64,000 nucleotides of DNA, from positions 11,284,001 through 11,348,000 of the forward strand of contig CM082589.2 in NCBI GenBank assembly GCA_040954595.2, read 5' to 3'. Shown piece by piece: positions 57,210 through 64,000 of the stretch. Position numbers and translations under genes: made by a program. This DNA is from Balanoglossus misakiensis (Eukaryota; Hemichordata). The first letter of the stretch is position 1; each line of letters starts with the position of its first letter. The notes below the pieces were generated by a model that did not search any database, had not been told where the DNA came from, and saw nothing but the letters and a program-made list of their open reading frames with translations.

Positions 57210-57895
57210 CAAGACAACAGCATTGCAAATATGGCATTTTTTGTGCATAGTCCAAAATGGCCGCCAAACTCCACTAACATGTAAATTTCCTATGGTCGTC
57301 TTAAATAGCGTGTAGTATCGCATTTGAAGGGTTTTCATCAATATGGGTACCTAAAACAATTTCAACGTGGTTGACATTGCAATGTTAGACAGCTGTTCTA
57401 ATTTGCATAATCTAGAATGGCCGACAAACTTCTCTAACATGTAAATTTACTATGGTTGTCTTTAATAGTGTGTAATATCGCATTTGCAGGGTTTTCATCA
57501 ATATGGGTACCTAAAACAATTTCAACGTCGTTGACATGGCAATATTAGACAGCTGTTCTAATTTGCATAATCCAAAATGGCCACCAAACTCTTCTTAAAT
57601 GTAAATTTCCCTGTTTTGTCTTATATGGTGCCTAAAATCGCATTTGCAGGGTTTTCATCAACATGGGTAACTAAAACAATTTCAGCATGGTTGACATGGC
57701 AATATTAGACAACTGTTCTAATTTGCATAATCCAAAATGGCTGACAAACTTCTCTAACATGTAAATTTCCCTGGTTTGTCTTATATGGTGTGTAATATCG
57801 CATTTTCACGGTTTTAATTAATATGGGTACCTAAAACAATTTCAACGTGGTTGACATGGCAATATTAGACAACTGTTCTAATTTGCATAATTCGA
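57210..57895. repeat. 160-bp tandem repeats, four to five copies
   Basis: GTTTTCATCA-type anchors at 57331, 57491, 57651 and 57811, an exact period of 160. Each unit contains TTTGCATAATCCAAAATGGC and CAATATGGGTACCTAAAACA. Confidence 0.9.
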
Positions 57896-58500
57896 ACACC
57901 TGCTGGATAATTTAATTTTTGCCCTTCTTGTCCCATGATTATATGTGTAATGTCTCATTTTCAATGTGTTTACATGTATATATGCAGAATCCATTTCAAA
58001 CTAAGTGGGCATATTGTAGCGCCAATCTTATTTCTTAATCCGCACCACAGAACTGATGCAAGGTTTAGGACTGGAAATGTATGTGGCCATTGGCCGACAC
58101 CCCGGGCGAGAGGTCTCCAATTATTTTCAGCACGTAGTGTGCTTCCCGGTTGATAACATCAATATGTGTAAATGCCAAAAACCCGATCTATTGTAATACC
58201 AGTCAAATTTTCTTTGTCATTTACCATTTTTCTCTTGCATATGAAGGTTTTTCTTAAAGAGTACATACCCATATACATTTGTATGGGAGCACACATCCCC
58301 ACCCCCTGCCAACAATAATTGGACAACTTTATTCTTCTTATACTTCTTTTTAGTCTAAACATTCATATAGAGAAGGCAACATGTTCTTGAAGCTGCTGAC
58401 TATGGAAATATGATGAAGTACATTTTCCTAGTTGTACATGTACAGTATGATAGGCCCAATGTACCAATTGGAGATGTGTGCCTTACAGGCAACATACATG

Positions 58501-61500
58501 TAGCTCTGCATGGGCTGGTTAATCAATGTTGACGCAAAGGTTGACCCTACCAAACACTCAAAATTAATGGGCACGACACTGGCCACTAGCTCTGCATGGC
58601 CTGGTTAATCAATGTTGACGCAAAGGTTGACCCCACCAAACACTCAAAATTGATGGGCACGACACTGGCCACTAGCTCTGCATGGCCTGGTTAATCAATG
58701 TTGACGCAAAGGTTGACCCCACCAAACACTCAAAATTGATGGGCACGACACTGGCCACTAGCTCTGCATGGCCTGGTTAATCAATGTTGACGCAAAGGTT
58801 GACCCCACCAAACACTCAAAATTGATGGGCACGACACTGGCCACTAGCTCTGCATGGCCTGGTTAATCAATGTTGACGCAAAGGTTGACCCCACCAAACA
58901 CTCAAAATTGATGGGCACGACACTGGCCACTAGCTCTGCATGGCCTGGTTAATCAATGTTGACGCAAAGGTTGACCCCACCAAACACTCAAAATTGATGG
59001 GCACGACACTGGCCACTAGCTCTGCATGGCCTGGTTAATCAATGTTGACGCAAAGGTTGACCCCACCAAACACTCAAAATTAATGGGCACGACACTGGCC
59101 ACTAGCTCTGCATGGCCTGGTTAATCAATGTTAACGCAAAGGTTGACCCCACCAAACACTCAAAATTGATGGGCACGACACTGGCCACTAGCTCTGCATG
59201 GCCTGGCTAATCAAGGTTGACGCAAAGGTTGACCCCACCAAACACTCAAAATTGATGGGCACGACACTGGCCCCTAGCTCTGCATGGCCTGGCTAATCAA
59301 GGTTGACGCAAAGGTTGACCCCACCAAACACTCAAAATTAATGGGCGCGACACTGGCCACTAGCTCTGCATGGCCTGGTTAATCAATGTTGACGCAAAGG
59401 TTGACCCCACCAAACACTCAAAATTGATGGGCACGACACTGGCCACTAGCTCTGCATGGCCTGGTTAATCAATGTTGACGCAAAGGTTGACCCCACCAAA
59501 CACTCAAAATTAATGGGCATGACACTGGCCACTAGCTCTGCATGGCCTGGTTAATCAATGTTGACGCAAAGGTTGACCCCACCAAACACTCAAAATTGAT
59601 GGGCACGACACTGGCCACTAGCTCTGCATGGCCTGGCTAATCAAGGTTGACGCAAAGGTTGACCCCACCAAACACTCAAAATTGATGGGCACGACACTGG
59701 CCCCTAGCTCTGCATGGCCTGGCTAATCAAGGTTGACGCAAAGGTTGACCCCACCAAACACTCAAAATTAATGGGCGCGACACTGGCCACTAGCTCTGCA
59801 TGGCCTGGTTAATCAATGTTGACGCAAAGGTTGACCCCACCAAACACTCAAAATTGATGGGCACGACACTGGCCACTAGCTCTGCATGGCCTGGTTAATC
59901 AATGTTGACGCAAAGGTTGACCCCACCAAACACTCAAAATTGATGGGCACGACACTGGCCACTAGCTCTGCATGGCCTGGTTAATCAATGTTGACGCAAA
60001 GGTTGACCCCACCAAACACTCAAAATTAATGGGCACGACACTGGCCACTAAGCTCTGGCCTGGCTAATCCAGGTTGACGCAAGGGTTAACCCCACCAAAC
60101 ACTCAAAATTGATGGGCACGACACTGGCCACTAGCTCTGCATGGCCTGGTTAATCAATGTTGACGCAAAGGTTGACCCCACCAAACACTCAAAATTAATG
60201 GGCACAACAATGGCCACTAGCTCTGCATGGCCTGGTTAATCAATGTTGACGCAAAGGTTGACCCCACCAAACACTCAAAATTAATGGGCACGACACTGGC
60301 CACTAGCTCTGCATGGCCTGGTTAATCAATGTTGACGCAAAGGTTGACCCCACCAAACACTCAAAATTGATGGGCACGACACTGGCCACTAGCTCTGCAT
60401 GGCCTGATTAATCAATGTTGACGCAAAGGTTGACCCCACCAAACACTCATAATTGAAGGGCACGACACTGGCCACTAGCTCTGGCCTGGCTAATCAAGGT
60501 TGACGCAAGGGTTGACCCCACCAAACACTCAAAATTGATGGGCGCGACACTCGCCACTAGCTCTGGCCTGGCTAATCAATGTTGACGCAAGGGTTGACCC
60601 CACCAAACACTCAAAATTGATGGGCGCGACACTGGCCACTAGCTCTGGCCTGTCTAATCAATGTTGACGCAAGGGTTGACCCCACCAAACACTCAAAATT
60701 AATGGGCGCGACACTGGCCACTAGCTCTGGCCTGGCTAATCAATGTTGACGCAAGGGTTGACCCCACCAAACACTCAAAATTGATGGGCACGACACTGGC
60801 CACTAGCTCTGGCGTGGCTAATCAAGGTTGACGCAAAGGTTGACCCCACCAAACACTCAAAATTGATGGGCGCGACACTGGCCCCTAGCTCTGGCCTGGC
60901 TAATCCAGGTTGACGCAAGGGTTAACCCCACCAAACACTCAAAATTAATGGGCGCGACACTGGCCACTAAGCTCTGGCCTGGCTAATCAATGTTGACGCA
61001 GGGGTTGACCCCACCAAACACTCACAATTGATGGGCACGACACTGGCCACTAGCTCTGGCCTGGCTAATCAAGGTTGACGCAAGGGTTGACCCCACCAAA
61101 CACTCAAAATTTATGGGCACGACACTGGCCACTAAGCTCTGGCCTGGTTAATCAATGTTGACGCAAAGGTTGACCCCACCAAACACTCAAAATTAATGGG
61201 CACGACACTGGCCACTAAGCTCTGGCCTGGTTAATCAATGTTGACGCAAAGGTTGACCCCACCAAACACTCAAAATTAATGGGCACGACACTGGCCACTA
61301 AGCTCTGGCCTGGTTAATCAATGTTGACGCAAAGGTTGACCCCACCAAACACTCAAAATTAATGGGCACGACACTGGCCACTAGCTCTGCATGGCCTGGT
61401 TTATCAATGTTGACGCAAAGGTTGACCCCACCAAACACTCAAAATTGATGGGCACGACACTGGCCACTAGCTCTGCATGGCCTGGTTAATCAATGTTGAC

Positions 61501-64000
61501 GCAAAGGTTGACCCCACCAAACACTCAAAATTAATGGGCACGACACTGGCCACTAGCTCTGCATGGCCTGGTTAATCAATGTTGACGCAAAGGTTGACCC
61601 CACCAAACACTCAAAATTAATGGGCACGACACTGGCCACTAGCTCTGCATGGCCTGGTTTATCAATGTTGACGCAAAGGTTGACCCCACCAAACACTCAA
61701 AATTGATGGGCACGACACTGGCCACTAGCTCTGCATGGCCTGGTTAATCAATGTTGACGCAAAGGTTGACCCCACCAAACACTCAAAATTAATGGGCACG
61801 ACACTGGCCACTAGCTCTGCATGGCCTGGTTTATCAATGTTGACGCAAAGGTTGACCCCACCAAACACTCAAAATTGATGGGCACGACACTGGCCACTAG
61901 CTCTGCATGGCCTGGTTAATCAATGTTGACGCAAAGGTTGACCCCACCAAACACTCAAAATTAATGGGCACGACACTGGCCACTAAGCTCTGGCCTGGCT
62001 AATCCAGGTTGACGCAAGGGTTAACCCCACCAAACACTCAAAATTAATGGGCGCGACACTGGCCACTAAGCTCTGGCCTGGCTAATCAATGTTGACGCAG
62101 GGGTTGACCCCACCAAACACTCATAATTGATGGGCACGACACTGGCCACTAGCTCTGGCCTGGCTAATCAAGGTTGACGCAAGGGTTGACCCCACCAAAC
62201 ACTCAAAATTTATGGGCACGACACTGGCCACTAAGCTCTGGCCTGGTTAATCAATGTTGACGCAAAGGTTGACCCCACCAAACACTCAAAATTAATGGGC
62301 ACGACACTGGCCACTAGCTCTGCATGGCCTGGTTTATCAATGTTGACGCAAAGGTTCACCCCACCAAACACTCAAAATTGATGGGCACGACACTGGCCAC
62401 TAGCTCTGCATGGCCTGGTTAATCAATGTTGACGCAAAGGTTGACCCCACCAAACACTCAAAATTAATGGGCACAACAATGGCCACTAGCTCTGCATGGC
62501 CTGGTTAATCAATGTTGACGCAAAGGTTGACCCCACCAAACACTCAAAATTAATGGGCACGACACTGGCCACTAGCTCTGCATGGCCTGGTTAATCAATG
62601 TTGACGCAAAGGTTGACCCCACCAAACACTCAAAATTGATGGGCACGACACTGGCCACTAGCTCTGGCCTGGCTAATCAAGGTTGACGCAAGGGTTGACC
62701 CCACCAAACACTCAAAATTGATGGGCGCGACACTCGCCACTAGCTCTGGCCTGGCTAATCAATGTTGACGCAAGGGTTGACCCCACCAAACACTCAAAAT
62801 TGATGGGCGCGACACTGGCCACTAGCTCTGGCCTGTCTAATCAATGTTGACGCAAGGGTTGACCCCACCAAACACTCAAAATTGATGGGCACGACACTGG
62901 CCACTAGCTCTGGCGTGGCTAATCAAGGTTGACGCAAAGGTTGACCCCACCAAACACTCAAAATTGATGGGCGCGACACTGGCCCCTAGCTCTGGCCTGG
63001 CTAATCCAGGTTGACGCAAGGGTTAACCCCACCAAACACTCAAAATTAATGGGCGCGACACTGGCCACTAAGCTCTGGCCTGGTTAATCAATGTTGACGC
63101 AAAGGTTGACCCCACCAAACACTCAAAATTAATGGGCACGACACTGGCCACTAAGCTCTGGCCTGGTTAATCAATGTTGACGCAAAGGTTGACCCCACCA
63201 AACACTCAAAATTAATGGGCACGACACTGGCCACTAGCTCTGCATGGCCTGGTTTATCAATGTTGACGCAAAGGTTGACCCCACCAAACACTCAAAATTG
63301 ATGAGCACGACACTGGCCACTAGCTCTGCATGGCCTGGTTAATCAATGTTGACGCAAAGGTTGACCCCACCAAACACTCAAAATTAATGGGCACGACACT
63401 GGCCACTAGCTCTGCATGGCCTGGTTAATCAATGTTGACGCAAAGGTTGACCCCACCAAACACTCAAAATTAATGGGCACGACACTGGCCACTAGCTCTG
63501 CATGGCCTGGTTTATCAATGTTGACGCAAAGGTTGACCCCACCAAACACTCAAAATTGATGGGCACGACACTGGCCACTAGCTCTGCATGGCCTGGTTAA
63601 TCAATGTTGACGCAAAGGTTGACCCCACCAAACACTCAAAATTAATGGGCACGACACTGGCCACTAGCTCTGCATGGCCTGGTTTATCAATGTTGACGCA
63701 AAGGTTGACCCCACCAAACACTCAAAATTGATGGGCACGACACTGGCCACTAGCTCTGCATGGCCTGGTTAATCAATGTTGACGCAAAGGTTGACCCCAC
63801 CAAACACTCAAAATTAATGGGCACGACACTGGCCACTAAGCTCTGGCCTGGCTAATCCAGGTTGACGCAAGGGTTAACCCCACCAAACACTCAAAATTAA
63901 TGGGCGCGACACTGGCCACTAAGCTCTGGCCTGGCTAATCAATGTTGACGCAGGGGTTGACCCCACCAAACACTCATAATTGATGGGCACGACACTGGCC
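58501..64000. repeat. 86/82-bp satellite array
   Basis: About 64 head-to-tail units to the window edge. The 86-bp form contains TAGCTCTGCATGGCCTGGTT; an 82-bp form lacks the CATG, and an 83-bp form has TAAGCTCTGGCC. All share GTTGACGCAA(A/G)GGTTGACCCC and CACCAAACACTCAAAATT. Variants are arranged in blocks that recur (for example the TAATCCAGG variant at 60065, 60901, 62000, 63002 and 63853), so there is higher-order structure. The first unit is the most divergent. No open frame, no gene. Confidence 0.97.

Larger units (their letters stand above)
48343..58492. repeat. Right arm of the giant inverted repeat
   Basis: About 10.2 kb, the reverse complement of 20761-31927. Inner end at ATTGAGCATGCGCAGTCG; outer end at GTGCCTTACAGGCAA, eight bases before the satellite. 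Identity varies from about 98% (53930-54250) to much less in AT-rich parts. It lacks the two left-arm insertions and has its own at 51548-53040. No convincing gene. Confidence 0.9.

Noticed and set aside
58501-64000. CRISPR array
   Set aside because: The 86-bp units have no short repeat with unique spacers; the whole unit repeats, and the window is eukaryotic.

Overview
The window is eukaryotic, AT-rich and dominated by repeats. I see spliced exons with canonical GT/AG sites, two LTR retrotransposons, piggyBac and MITE-like elements, satellites and microsatellites, and no bacterial operon structure. A Gmr1-like Ty3/gypsy element (pol order protease-integrase-RT-RNase H) is a type known from deuterostomes. 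RPA-like and pentraxin-like exons also fit a marine invertebrate deuterostome such as amphioxus, a hemichordate or an echinoderm. The species cannot be fixed from the sequence alone.

Layout. 1-2493: one tetranucleotide array, (TATG)n then (CATG)n. 2494-6660: non-coding, with a possible transcript end, a tRNA-like sequence and a three-copy ~310-bp tandem repeat. 6848-11670: three rearranged copies of a gene for an RPA-like OB-fold protein, two of them head to head, plus a fold-back. 11690-13106: a decayed multicopy-type gene, cut by a 4.86-kb Ty3/gypsy element (13113-17967, minus strand). 18249-19686: an internally deleted piggyBac element. 20761-31927 and 48343-58492: two 10-11-kb arms of a giant inverted repeat, essentially non-coding and themselves built of nested palindromes and MITE-like insertions.

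The loop between the arms (31928-48342) holds the best host-gene candidates. One is a two-exon gene for a ~62-residue secreted peptide, with TATA box, signal peptide, matching phase-0 splice sites and a dibasic site. Its single intron has been invaded antisense by a Gmr1-like element (32712-42778) with nearly identical LTRs, a tRNA-Pro primer site and a 4-bp target duplication. That element was itself hit by a 3.57-kb fold-back DNA transposon (38200-41773) inside gag. Downstream lie a pentraxin-like exon and a possible 94-residue single-exon gene. From 58501 to the end runs an 86/82-bp satellite with higher-order structure, abutting the outer end of the right arm.

The window therefore reads as a layered insertion history around a few host exons. 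The two most interesting items are the peptide gene in the loop of the giant palindrome and the palindrome itself. Coordinates of ancient repeat boundaries are by eye and approximate; LTR, TSD, PBS and splice positions were read base by base.
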